A stretch of DNA of 64,000 bases from Verrucomicrobiaceae bacterium (GTDB lineage: Bacteria; Verrucomicrobiota; Verrucomicrobiia; Verrucomicrobiales; Verrucomicrobiaceae). The stretch is from contig JACKQF010000006.1 of assembly GCA_024232965.1 (NCBI GenBank), positions 310,001 through 374,000 of the forward strand. Reading direction: 5' to 3'. Numbering within the stretch: position 1 is the first letter of the stretch; each line of letters opens with the position of its first letter. A program made the position numbers and the translations under genes. Below the pieces are notes generated by a model. It saw nothing but the letters and a program-made list of their open reading frames with translations, searched no databases and was not told the origin of the DNA. This document shows, one piece after another, positions 1 to 8,744 of this stretch.

Positions 1-1
1 T

Positions 2-2674
2 GATCTCTTCCTCGAATCCTACGCCGCAGAGCCCACTGCCGCTGAAGCCGTCGCCCAGGTAAAGCCGTTGCTCTGCTTGGCTCGCATCCGGTTGCGCGAC
101 TACGCCGCCGCCGGGCAATTGGTCAGCGATTGTCTGGCGCTGCCAAAATTGGAGCTAAAACTGAAGGACGAGCTGGCCTTTTGGAAAGGCGTTATCCTTC
201 TGCAGATGCAGGAGTATGATCTATCGCGCACGGCCCTCACCGACTACTTCCAAGTGCCAGAGTTTAACGCACAACGACGCGTCGAGACACTGCTGCTGTA
301 CGGCACCAGCTACGTTCTGGAAGGGAAGATGGCGGAAGCGGCGGCTTTTTTTGAGCAGCAGTCGGCACGGCTCTGGCAGATGAATCAAGAGGCGGCGCTG
401 CGCGGGCAGACGCTGCGCCTGCACTGCCTGTTAGAGTTGGGAGAACTCGGCAAAGCACGCGAAATGGTTCGGGCAGTGCAGCCTTTGTTATCGCAGGTCA
501 CACAGATCGTTTCCCTGCAAGGGCTGACCGCAGAACTGGGTGGGCGTTTCTTGGAAAACCAGGACTACTATGGAGCGATCTTTTGCCTGCAGCGCGTGTG
601 GCCCGCGCAGCGTTTGCTCAAACATCAGGCGGATCGCATCACAAGATTGCAGGCAGAGATCGAGGCGCTGAAAGCTCGCCCCGGCACGGAGCCACAGGTG
701 TTTCAAAAGCAAAGCGTGCTGACCCGAGTCGAGCGCGAGCACCGCACCTTCGCAGCGAATGCCAGCTTCGATCTGGCGGTGCGGATGCGGCTGGGATTTT
801 CCTATCTAGGTCTGGAACGTTGGCGCGAGGCGGCGCTGGTTTTGGAAGATGCCGTCCAACTTCCAGGCGATCCCATCCAGCAAGCCCAAGCAGGAATGGC
901 GGTGGTCCAGTGCTGGCACGAACTGAAGCGCTATGATCGCGCTGTGGCCGCTGCGGATGTGTGGTTGGCCAAGTTTGAAGACAAAGCCGCATCCAGCGAT
1001 GCTGCCAAGGTGCGATTTCTCTTGGCTCAAGCACGTTACGATGCGCGCGAATATCCAGAGGCAGCGCATGAGTTTGAATTGCTCACGCAAAAATTGCCCA
1101 AGGACGAACTGGCACCGCAAGCTTTGCTGATGGCTGGACTCGCACGTTTGATGGCAGATGAGACGGAGCCTGCAATGGCACTCTTTAAAGAAGTGGTTCG
1201 ACGTTTTGATCATCTGCCTGTGGCTGAGGATGCGGACTACTGGCTGGGCATGGCGCTGAGCTTTGACAAAGACTATCAAGCCTGTCGCGATCATCTGGAG
1301 AAGCATCTCAAGAAGTACGCAAAGTCAGGCAGATACGCAGCGGCAGCGGAGTTTAAGCGCGCCTACTGTCTCTTTGCTCTAGCAAAGTATGAAGAAGCAA
1401 TCGCAGAACTTAGCGAGTATCAGGCACGCAATCCGGAGGGGCCAGATATTCCCGAATCTCTCGTCCTCTGCGGAGATGCTCTCTGTTCGCTGGGACAGAT
1501 CGATGAAGGTCTCGCCAGCTATGAACGTGTCTCAAAAGACACCGCCCACTGGTATGACGAGGCGCAGTTCAAAATCGGCAATGTCTTAAAACTGCGCCAG
1601 GACTGGCCTGCAATGCTGGCACACTACGAAGCCTTTGCGAAGGGGAGCCCCGATAGCAAGAAGCTAGCAGAGGCGGTCTATTGGATGGGTTTTGCCTGTG
1701 ACTCGATGGAGCGGCGCGACGATGCAAGGGCCATGTATTGGCAGGCGCTCGATGATCACGGCGATGTGGCCGGTCGCTATGGCGTTGAGGACATCCTGCT
1801 AGCCTTGCCAAAACTCTATCGCGGCGAAGACCAACGCGTGGAACTCGTGCGCGAGATCCAACGCAAACGCACCGAAGGCGAAAAGAAGAATCGTCCGGTG
1901 CTGGTGTGTCGGCTGAACTGGATGGAAGGCCACATGCAACCCCCAGACAAACCAGAGCTCTCGTACGCTGGATTCTTGATGGCAGCGCAGACGCTGAACG
2001 TGAAGAAGCAAAATCCGCGCATCATCGCTGACTGCGCAGATGCATCCGCCGAGGCCGGCAGCAAGACGCGGGCAAAGGAACTTTATACCGAGCTGATCCG
2101 CTGGCACCCGCGCGCTGTTGAGGTCGGACGTGCCTATGCAGGACTTGGCTTCCTCGCAGAAGCTGCGGGGGAATGGGAGGCGGCACTGGACTACTACGCC
2201 AGATTTGAAAAGCGCGCAGTGAGCATGGAGTTGATCCCACGAGTCGCTCTGCGCAAGGCAGCCCTTTTGGCTGAACATCGCAAGATCGCGGAGGCAACAG
2301 AGCTGTACAAGAACCTGCTGGCAGACAAACTCACGCCCGCAAGGGCCAAGGCGGAAGCGCTGCTGGCCTGGGGGGCGCTCTTGGAAAAACAAAACCAACC
2401 GCTACCCGCCACCGCCTACTATGAACGGGTGTATGTGGCCTATGGGCGTCATCTTGATTTGGTGGCCAAGGCCTATCTGGCGCGGGCAAAGGCCTTGGAA
2501 AAAATGGGCAAAGCGCGCGAGGCACACGAAGTGTATGACGAGTTTGCCCGCACCGCAGCGCTGACCGCGTATCCCGAATTCGCCGCGGCGGAGCAGCGCA
2601 TGAAGGAGTTGGGACCACTACCACCGAAGCCAGTGGTGGAAGCTCGTGCCAAAGAAACGGAGGTCGGAAAATGA
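2..2674 (+). CDS. TPR-repeat protein, 5' end outside the window
   Basis: The reading frame is open from base 2 with no credible start, so the gene begins upstream; 890 residues are visible. The protein is almost entirely helical tetratricopeptide-like repeats, with recurring A-x-x-x-Y and G-x-A-x-x-x-L patterns (for example around residues 270-600), and ends in a basic/proline tail. TPR arrays of this kind are scaffolds for protein-protein contact. The stop overlaps the next start as ATGA, so it is translationally coupled to the secreted protein and the ExbB/ExbD/vWA genes that follow. A periplasmic scaffold for that machine is plausible, but the signal peptide, if any, lies outside the window. 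Exact function unknown. Confidence 0.85.
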   Translation, partial: DLFLESYAAEPTAAEAVAQVKPLLCLARIRLRDYAAAGQLVSDCLALPKLELKLKDELAFWKGVILLQMQEYDLSRTALTDYFQVPEFNAQRRVETLLLYGTSYVLEGKMAEAAAFFEQQSARLWQMNQEAALRGQTLRLHCLLELGELGKAREMVRAVQPLLSQVTQIVSLQGLTAELGGRFLENQDYYGAIFCLQRVWPAQRLLKHQADRITRLQAEIEALKARPGTEPQVFQKQSVLTRVEREHRTFAANASFDLAVRMRLGFSYLGLERWREAALVLEDAVQLPGDPIQQAQAGMAVVQCWHELKRYDRAVAAADVWLAKFEDKAASSDAAKVRFLLAQARYDAREYPEAAHEFELLTQKLPKDELAPQALLMAGLARLMADETEPAMALFKEVVRRFDHLPVAEDADYWLGMALSFDKDYQACRDHLEKHLKKYAKSGRYAAAAEFKRAYCLFALAKYEEAIAELSEYQARNPEGPDIPESLVLCGDALCSLGQIDEGLASYERVSKDTAHWYDEAQFKIGNVLKLRQDWPAMLAHYEAFAKGSPDSKKLAEAVYWMGFACDSMERRDDARAMYWQALDDHGDVAGRYGVEDILLALPKLYRGEDQRVELVREIQRKRTEGEKKNRPVLVCRLNWMEGHMQPPDKPELSYAGFLMAAQTLNVKKQNPRIIADCADASAEAGSKTRAKELYTELIRWHPRAVEVGRAYAGLGFLAEAAGEWEAALDYYARFEKRAVSMELIPRVALRKAALLAEHRKIAEATELYKNLLADKLTPARAKAEALLAWGALLEKQNQPLPATAYYERVYVAYGRHLDLVAKAYLARAKALEKMGKAREAHEVYDEFARTAALTAYPEFAAAEQRMKELGPLPPKPVVEARAKETEVGK

Positions 2675-3576
2675 GGTCGACCTTGTCCATTCTCCTGATG
2701 ATGCCGCTGCTGATCCATGCGGAGGATGTGGTGCATCTGAATGATGGGAAAATCCTGCGCGGCAAGATCCTGCGACTGGCGACACCACTGGTCACCATGG
2801 AAATGCAATTGCCCGGTGGCGTCGGTTCTGCGAAGCGCGACTTTGATCCCTCGCTCATCAAGTTCATCGACTTCGAACCTTTCCCTGGGGAGGCCGAGGC
2901 TCTGGCGCAGACAGAAACTGCGGACGGACAGAAGCGGCTGTGGGAGATCTGGCAGGAGAAATCCATCAACTTAAAGTGGGCGCAGAACAACTCGGGACTG
3001 CTCGGCTTGACCTTGGCGCAGCGCTTGCTGAAGCAGAGCGATCCATTCTTGCTTGAGCGTGCTCTGCGCATCTTCATCCAAATCGAAAACGATGACTGGG
3101 ATGAAGAGCGACAGGCGGAAGCTAAAAAGGGGCGTCTGCGAGCATTGATCGCGCTCCAGCGAGTGGACGAAGCGATCACCGAGGCGCGGGCCCTCGCGAA
3201 TGATAGCGAAGATCCATCGTTGCTCCTGGAGGCGCGGCAAGTTCTCGCCATGGCAGATTTTGAGCGGCTGAAAGCCTTCGAAAAAGAGCACCCTCGCTGG
3301 ATGGATGACGATGATCTCACCGACGAACGCACGCGGCTTTATCACGATGTGCTGGATCAGTTTCTGCATGCGCCGCTCTTCAACGGCTCTGTCGACGACA
3401 AAGCTGCGGAGGCTCTGTGGAGTGTGGTTCAATTGCATCTCTTCGCCAAGGAGCCAACGCTCGCAGCTCAACACGCGCGCGATCTTTTGGAGCTCTATCC
3501 AAACTCACCCTTCGCGGAAAAAGCCAAACCGCTTGCCGCACCCGCCCCTTCCATCAAACCGGATGACAAACCCTAG
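2671..3576 (+). CDS. secreted helical protein of the ExbB/ExbD operon
   Basis: 301 residues starting with ATG in a 4-base ATGA overlap with the preceding TPR gene. Residues 1-17 form a signal peptide (short basic start, hydrophobic L/M-rich core, cleavage near H-A-E). The first ~80 mature residues look like a small beta domain (VVHLNDGKILRGKIL), as found in many Verrucomicrobiota/Planctomycetes secreted proteins. The rest is helical and TPR-like, ending in a proline-rich tail. Not recognised as a named family. Its position, just upstream of an ExbB gene, suggests a periplasmic partner of that energised complex. Confidence 0.8.
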   Translation: MRSTLSILLMMPLLIHAEDVVHLNDGKILRGKILRLATPLVTMEMQLPGGVGSAKRDFDPSLIKFIDFEPFPGEAEALAQTETADGQKRLWEIWQEKSINLKWAQNNSGLLGLTLAQRLLKQSDPFLLERALRIFIQIENDDWDEERQAEAKKGRLRALIALQRVDEAITEARALANDSEDPSLLLEARQVLAMADFERLKAFEKEHPRWMDDDDLTDERTRLYHDVLDQFLHAPLFNGSVDDKAAEALWSVVQLHLFAKEPTLAAQHARDLLELYPNSPFAEKAKPLAAPAPSIKPDDKP

Positions 3577-3583
3577 ACTGCCC

Positions 3584-4363
3584 ATGATGAACACCGCCCG
3601 CACTTTATTCTTTTTTGCTGCCATGCTGCTGGCCGCACCCGCACTCAGTGCCCAAGATGCTAAGCCCGACGCGCCCGTTGAGACGGGCTCAACCTCACTC
3701 CTCGATCTCTACACCCAGGGTGGTTGGACGATGCACTTCTTGCTACTCTTCTCCGTCGGGACCGTGGCTGTGGCAGTGTATTGCTTCACGCAGGTGACGC
3801 AGGGAAAGATGGTCCCCAAGGCCTTATCAGATACGCTGACGCGTTCCATGCAATCACGCGATGTCGGTGGTGCCTATCAGATGTGCCTGGCGCAACCCAA
3901 CAGCCTCAGTCGAGTGGTTTCATCCGCTCTGCTGAAGGTGAATTTTGATCGCGATCAAGCCAACAAAACCTCCATGGAAGACGCAGCTGGCGAGGCCATG
4001 GACTTCGAAGAAACGCGACTCATGACATGGATCAATTACCTCAACGTCTTCGCCACGATCGCCCCGATGGTGGGTCTTTACGGCACGGTCTCCGGCATGA
4101 TCACCGCGTTCAACAAGCTCAAAGCGGGGCAAAGCGAACCTGCGGATCTTGCGGGTGGTATCGGCGAAGCGATGATCACCACCGCCGGCGGGCTGATCGT
4201 CGGAATTCCCGCAATGTTCCTATTCTTCTTCTTCCGCACCAAACTCAGCGGCATCATGTCCGAACTCCAACGCAATGCTTCATTCCTGATCGGCGTGCTC
4301 AGCGGCGAAGTAAAACTCGCCGGCAGCACCGAGCCTGCGCAGGCGAGCGAAGAATCAAATTAG
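3584..4363 (+). CDS. exbB: ExbB/TolQ/MotA-family proton channel protein
   Basis: 259 residues from ATG 3584 (3587 is equally possible; 3563 would overlap the previous stop). A cleavable N-terminal signal (residues 1-23, ending L-S-A-Q) precedes three membrane segments: about 48-70, then the conserved pair around MTWINYLNVFATIAPMVGLY and GIGEAMITTAGGLIVGIPA. The A-P-x-x-G-L-x-G-T-V-x-G-M segment is the family signature. ExbB/TolQ proteins form the pentameric proton channel that drives a periplasmic effector through ExbD/TolR. The leading extra signal-like segment is common in the ExbB proteins of this phylum. Two exbD genes follow at 25 and 5 bases. Confidence 0.93.
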   Translation: MMNTARTLFFFAAMLLAAPALSAQDAKPDAPVETGSTSLLDLYTQGGWTMHFLLLFSVGTVAVAVYCFTQVTQGKMVPKALSDTLTRSMQSRDVGGAYQMCLAQPNSLSRVVSSALLKVNFDRDQANKTSMEDAAGEAMDFEETRLMTWINYLNVFATIAPMVGLYGTVSGMITAFNKLKAGQSEPADLAGGIGEAMITTAGGLIVGIPAMFLFFFFRTKLSGIMSELQRNASFLIGVLSGEVKLAGSTEPAQASEESN

Positions 4364-4388
4364 GAAGGGAGGAAAAAAGGATTCACTC

Positions 4389-4796
4389 ATGCGCCGCAAA
4401 AAGACAGCTCAAGACGAGATCGGCTTCAACATCACGCCGATGATCGACATGACGTTTTTGTTGCTGATCTTTTTCATGGTCACTTCGAAGATGACGAAGG
4501 AACAGAAGAAGATGGATATCTCATTGCCCTTGGCGAGCTCTGCGGTGATGCCGGAAGATATTTCGAATCGCGACATCGTTAACCTGGATGGTCAGGGCCA
4601 ACTGCATGTCGCCAATCGTGACGTCACCGATGATGAGATGCGCGCCTATTTGAAAGAGCGTTTCCGCGCCACACCACCGCTCAAAATCTATCTGCGTGCC
4701 GACCTCAATACTCCGGCCAAACGAATCCGCCAGTTCATGGAGATGGCCTCCCAGGCTGGCGCAGTCAATGTCATCTTTGCCACCTACCAACGCTGA
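4389..4796 (+). CDS. exbD: ExbD/TolR-family biopolymer transport protein (first copy)
   Basis: 135 residues. A short basic cytoplasmic start is followed by a single membrane segment (about 16-36), MIDMTFLLLIFFMV, carrying the conserved proton-carrying aspartate at residue 20. A periplasmic domain of about 95 residues follows, ending in the typical V-N-V-I-F-A-T. An AGGGAGG-like ribosome site lies about 15 bases upstream. It is expected to sit in the pore of the ExbB pentamer and couple proton flow to a periplasmic partner. It lies 25 bases after exbB and 5 bases before a second exbD, which suggests a heterodimer. Confidence 0.93.
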   Translation: MRRKKTAQDEIGFNITPMIDMTFLLLIFFMVTSKMTKEQKKMDISLPLASSAVMPEDISNRDIVNLDGQGQLHVANRDVTDDEMRAYLKERFRATPPLKIYLRADLNTPAKRIRQFMEMASQAGAVNVIFATYQR

Positions 4797-4801
4797 ACCT
4801 C

Positions 4802-5251
4802 ATGAGACGCCGCCGCCGCGAACATAGCGCTGTGGAAATGCAGATGGGACCCATGATCGACATGGTGTTCCTACTGTTGGTTTTCTTCATGGTCACCGCA
4901 AAACCCATCAAACCAGAGGCGGACGTAAACCTGGGACTGCCCGGCATGGCAGAGCAAGACGCACCAGTCGATCTACCTGATGAACAGCGCATTCAAATTC
5001 GCGCGGATGGCACTGTGCAGCTCAATGAGCAAACCATCGGGGGTGCGAACGATCACGATCTTGAAAAGCTCCTCGAAGGCCTGACTCGATTGGCGAAGTC
5101 CTCCGCTGCGGCGAAGGCGGAACTCTTGATCACACTTTCCCCTGAAGACGAGGCGCGGCATCAACGGATCGTTGATGTTCTCAATGTCTGCGCCAAGGCG
5201 GGCGTGAAGAATGTAACCTTTGATCAACCTTCAATGGAGGGCGGGCAATAG
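4802..5251 (+). CDS. exbD: ExbD/TolR-family biopolymer transport protein (second copy)
   Basis: 149 residues. Same architecture as its upstream neighbour: polybasic start (MRRRRREH), one membrane helix MIDMVFLLLVFFMV with the conserved aspartate again at residue 20, and a slightly longer periplasmic domain ending in V-K-N-V-T-F. The two copies differ clearly outside the helix, so this is an old duplication and not a recent tandem copy. Paired exbD genes after one exbB are frequent in Bacteroidota and the PVC group. The next gene starts 11 bases later. Confidence 0.93.
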   Translation: MRRRRREHSAVEMQMGPMIDMVFLLLVFFMVTAKPIKPEADVNLGLPGMAEQDAPVDLPDEQRIQIRADGTVQLNEQTIGGANDHDLEKLLEGLTRLAKSSAAAKAELLITLSPEDEARHQRIVDVLNVCAKAGVKNVTFDQPSMEGGQ

Positions 5252-5262
5252 CCAAAGATTGC

Positions 5263-6357
5263 ATGTCTGTCGTCATTTACGCCCAGCCTCCCGAACCACA
5301 GAAACCCAAGCGGCGGCCGAAAGCACCGCCCGCAGACGGAAGTCCACCGAAGCAGCGGGGACTCATTGCCAGCATCATCATCGGCACCGTGCTGGTGCAT
5401 GTGGGTGCATTGGTACTATTTGGCCTCTGGGTGGTGGCGCGGCAATTTTCGAAACCTGAGGCTGTCTTCGAGGTGAAGCAGACCTTGAAGATACCCATTC
5501 AAAAGACGCCAGAACATCGGATGAATACTGCCGCCCACGAAGCAGCCGCGCCGAAGCCGGTGTTTCAGGACAAGCTCATTAGCACCCGACCCGCCAAGTT
5601 TGCGCTGCCTGACATTCCAAAGCTGGACCTCAAGCAGATGTTGCCGCTCGACCCCAGCGAACTCGTTAGTGATCAGGTGACAAGCCTTGTCGGCACCGCA
5701 GGGTTTGGATTGGGCGGCGGCGCTGGACTGTCAGGATCGGGTGGTCTCGGCAAAGGCTCCAACTTTAGCTTCATGGGCTTGCAGTCACAAGGGCAGCGCA
5801 TCGTGCTGTGCTTCGATGTTTCTGGGAGCGTCGTGAACAAAGCCAATGCCAGCGGTTTGCCGCTTGCAGCGATAAAAGACGAGACCTTGAAGCTCATCAC
5901 CAGCCTGCCACCTTCCGCCAGTTTTTCGATCATTCAGTTCGTGCGAAACTACAAACCCTTCAGCGAGAAGTTAGTGGCATCAACACCCGCTAATCGCGAA
6001 TTGGCAAAGCAGTGGATCGAAACCGAGTGGAGCGAGAGCGGTCAGATGGCACGGGGTCAAAGAGGCGTGCTGAGCCCAGATCCGAATGGCGTCGTCTGTG
6101 TCATCGATGCTGCCTTCGCGATGAATCCCGATGTCATCTTCTTGATTTCAGACGGTCAATTTGAACAGACCTATCCAACGGATCGCCGCATTCCGAATGA
6201 TGAACTCGAGGACAAACTGAAGGACATGCAAAAGGGCAGGCTATCAAAATTGCCGCTGAATTTCATTGGCTTCCAGATGCGCGCAGAAGACAAGGCCGCC
6301 TGGGAAAAAATTGCACGCAGAAGCGGCGGCAAGCTGCGCGAGATCAAATCAAAGTGA
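5263..6357 (+). CDS. membrane-anchored von Willebrand factor A domain protein
   Basis: 364 residues. A proline/lysine-rich cytoplasmic start (residues 1-33) resembles the start of TonB. One membrane helix follows at about 34-60, then a periplasmic linker with a Gly/Ser-rich stretch (about 148-170) and a C-terminal vWA domain from about 180. The metal-site motif DVSGS starts at D185 and a second acidic motif LISDGQ occurs near residue 297. vWA domains bind protein partners through a Mg ion. The order exbB-exbD-exbD-this gene places it where TonB or TolA would sit, so it may be the energised transducer of the complex. That role is inferred. Confidence 0.87.
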   Translation: MSVVIYAQPPEPQKPKRRPKAPPADGSPPKQRGLIASIIIGTVLVHVGALVLFGLWVVARQFSKPEAVFEVKQTLKIPIQKTPEHRMNTAAHEAAAPKPVFQDKLISTRPAKFALPDIPKLDLKQMLPLDPSELVSDQVTSLVGTAGFGLGGGAGLSGSGGLGKGSNFSFMGLQSQGQRIVLCFDVSGSVVNKANASGLPLAAIKDETLKLITSLPPSASFSIIQFVRNYKPFSEKLVASTPANRELAKQWIETEWSESGQMARGQRGVLSPDPNGVVCVIDAAFAMNPDVIFLISDGQFEQTYPTDRRIPNDELEDKLKDMQKGRLSKLPLNFIGFQMRAEDKAAWEKIARRSGGKLREIKSK

Positions 6358-6364
6358 GCGCACC

Positions 6365-8689
6365 TCAGTCGCTCTCAGAAAGCCGCTGGCGATACTCCTG
6401 CCGCGCATGCTCGTAGGCGGCAACAGCGGCTGGCAACTCCTTGGGATCAATGAGTGTCTCCTTCTGCGACCAGCATTGGTCCACGCTTTTGAGGCACCAG
6501 TCGAGGCTGCGTTTCTCGCGAATCGGTTTGTCATTCACCAACACAAAGATGGGGTTCGTATGCGAACTGGCGCGGATGCGGAGCGCCACCCAGCAGCTTT
6601 TTTTGATCGGTACCTCAAAGCTCACATCCTGCGTTCTGCCATCGGCAATGATTTGCTGCTGGGCCATGGACTCTCCATTAACGATGACTTCCACTGGCAC
6701 TTCGCGGGAGGTGCCGATGCGGGCGCGTTCGACATCCCAGAAGGGCTTCCTGTCGACAGGTGCATTTTGGATTTCTGGATGCAATTGCTCGTCAAGGCGT
6801 GCTGCCACCTTGGCACTCAGCTTCACCGTAGCAGGGCCGTTCAATCGCAGTTCGCTCTGCATGCGACCGAGCTCCACATCGTTCGCGCGAAAGTCCATCA
6901 GGTGACTCTTACCATCGCTGACATAGGCGCGTCCGGCACGGATTCCTTCGCACCAATCATTGTAGCTGAGCTGACCATCCAGCTTTACATAGGAGCGCCC
7001 CAGCCCCACGCGTTCACCATAGATGCAAGGGAAGTCGGTTTCCCCGCTGATGCGTGTGCGATAGCCGGCGTTCAGCGTGTGATACCAGATATTGAGCTCC
7101 CAGGTGTGGGGCGTATCCACCATGGACATGAAGTCAACCGCGGGAACTGGCTGGCCATCAGGGCCAGGCACCTCGTGAGTGACATCCACGATGTATTCGC
7201 AAGCGCCGATGCCGCTAAAAGGTGGGATGATGTAGTTGGGCAGTTCGTCTGTGGCGGAGGCGTACTTGCCGGGGCCTCGATAGGGCTGATTGCGATCCGG
7301 ATCGTTCTCCGCAATTGGCTGTAGACCCCAACCGCTGTGCGCAGGTCCGCAGAGCGCCCCTTGGGCTTTGCCCCAGCGCAGGGTGTTCAGACACAGCGTC
7401 GGCCAGTGATCTGTCGAATCTCCACCGGGATACATCTGATCTGTGAGTTTCAGCAAACAAAGGTGTCCACTTCGATGGGAGCCAAAACCGCTGACCTCAA
7501 TGTCGTAGCGCAGTAAAAATGGATACTTTGAAGCAGCATCCGTTTTGCCAGTGAAGAACCGCTTTTGATAGTCAAAGCATGGCCCCCAAGTAAGGTTGGC
7601 GCCGATCTTGAGATCCTCCCCTTGGCAATGCCGCGCCATGTCGGGTGCATGCACACCCTGGCTTGGCACCGAGTAGTGTGCGCAACCCGCAGCATGGATG
7701 TGGTGATCGCCACTCCACCACCCAAGCATTGACGGATCAATCCAGCGCTTCACTTGAAAGGAGAGTTTGTCGTTGTGCTCGTCAATCCTGACTTGTCGAT
7801 GCTCTGCCAGTGATTCGGGGCCGCGCTGGAAGAGCATCTCGTAGGTTCCAGAGGGAAGTTTCAATGTCTCGCCATCCGCGCGATAGACCTGTGGATGAAA
7901 GAAGAAGTCGGGAGCCAGTCGCTTTGCCTGCGACGGGTAGACACGTCCTGCCGTATCGCGGATCTCGAGCAAAGCCGTACAGGGCTGCCCATTTTCGTCT
8001 TTGATATCGAGAGACACCGTGTGCGCTGGGCGGCAATCAAAAAGCACACTGACCTCATTGCGGAACCCTAAGTCCTGCGTCCCCTGGCCCACATCAAACG
8101 CGAAGGATGCCTCCCTCTTTCCTGCATCGCGGCTATACAGTTGGAGGATGCGATATTCCACCTCCAAACCTGATAGCGTGGGAGACAAAGGCTGCGCCTC
8201 AAAAAGGCTGAGATCCAGCCACCGCGCGTCCAACGCGGGCAGCCCCGGATCTTTTGGCTGAGCGTGCGGTGACACGGGTGGCGAGCCTTTGACAAAGGCA
8301 TCCTTGGCGAATGGACTGGAGCAACGTAACGCGGCGGTTACGCCCGCTTCATTTTCCACACGGACCAAGACCTGCCGCCACCCTGCCTCATCGAGTTCTG
8401 GTTTCGCGGTGCCTACGGCGACCTTGACGCGCTGCTCGGGGGTGATGTTGACGATGAATAGAGTGTGCGCATCTAGAATCTTGCGAGCCTTCGCTACCCC
8501 GTCTGCATCGTGCTTCTGACTGGCGGCACTGAGGGCTGCTTTTTCCACATCCGTAAAAGGAGACCCGAGATAGTCTGCAGCATCGATCAGTCGCTGGATC
8601 GCAGCAAAGAAGGGCTGCGGCTCTAACGCTTGGACGGACATCACCGATCCAAATAGCACCCCGACCAGAACGGCAGTTTTTGCACTCAT
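6365..8689 (-). CDS. CehA/McbA-family metallohydrolase, secreted
   Basis: 774 residues from ATG 8689, chosen because it opens a clean signal peptide (MSAKTAVLVGVLFGSVMSVQA); the frame is open further upstream but codes for nothing signal-like. The middle carries GDHHIHAAGC (about 327-336), the His-rich metal motif of PHP-fold CehA/McbA hydrolases, preceded by beta-sandwich regions. Named members cleave carbaryl-type carbamates, but secreted verrucomicrobial relatives are large and of unknown substrate; hydrolysis of phosphoester or sugar substrates is possible. Its stop is 7 bases from the convergent vWA gene. Confidence 0.8.
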   Translation of the reverse strand: MSAKTAVLVGVLFGSVMSVQALEPQPFFAAIQRLIDAADYLGSPFTDVEKAALSAASQKHDADGVAKARKILDAHTLFIVNITPEQRVKVAVGTAKPELDEAGWRQVLVRVENEAGVTAALRCSSPFAKDAFVKGSPPVSPHAQPKDPGLPALDARWLDLSLFEAQPLSPTLSGLEVEYRILQLYSRDAGKREASFAFDVGQGTQDLGFRNEVSVLFDCRPAHTVSLDIKDENGQPCTALLEIRDTAGRVYPSQAKRLAPDFFFHPQVYRADGETLKLPSGTYEMLFQRGPESLAEHRQVRIDEHNDKLSFQVKRWIDPSMLGWWSGDHHIHAAGCAHYSVPSQGVHAPDMARHCQGEDLKIGANLTWGPCFDYQKRFFTGKTDAASKYPFLLRYDIEVSGFGSHRSGHLCLLKLTDQMYPGGDSTDHWPTLCLNTLRWGKAQGALCGPAHSGWGLQPIAENDPDRNQPYRGPGKYASATDELPNYIIPPFSGIGACEYIVDVTHEVPGPDGQPVPAVDFMSMVDTPHTWELNIWYHTLNAGYRTRISGETDFPCIYGERVGLGRSYVKLDGQLSYNDWCEGIRAGRAYVSDGKSHLMDFRANDVELGRMQSELRLNGPATVKLSAKVAARLDEQLHPEIQNAPVDRKPFWDVERARIGTSREVPVEVIVNGESMAQQQIIADGRTQDVSFEVPIKKSCWVALRIRASSHTNPIFVLVNDKPIREKRSLDWCLKSVDQCWSQKETLIDPKELPAAVAAYEHARQEYRQRLSESD

Positions 8690-8744
8690 ACGGCGAGCAT
8701 ACGACCAAACAGCCCAGAATGGGAAGCAGCAAAGCGGATTCGGC

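Noticed and set aside
2331..3332. Serine/arginine-rich minus-strand frame under the first two genes
   Set aside because: Composition typical of an antisense frame; overlaps two strong genes.
6266..7324. Open frame of about 352 codons opposite the CehA/McbA gene
   Set aside because: Shadow of the real gene; no motif or ribosome site.
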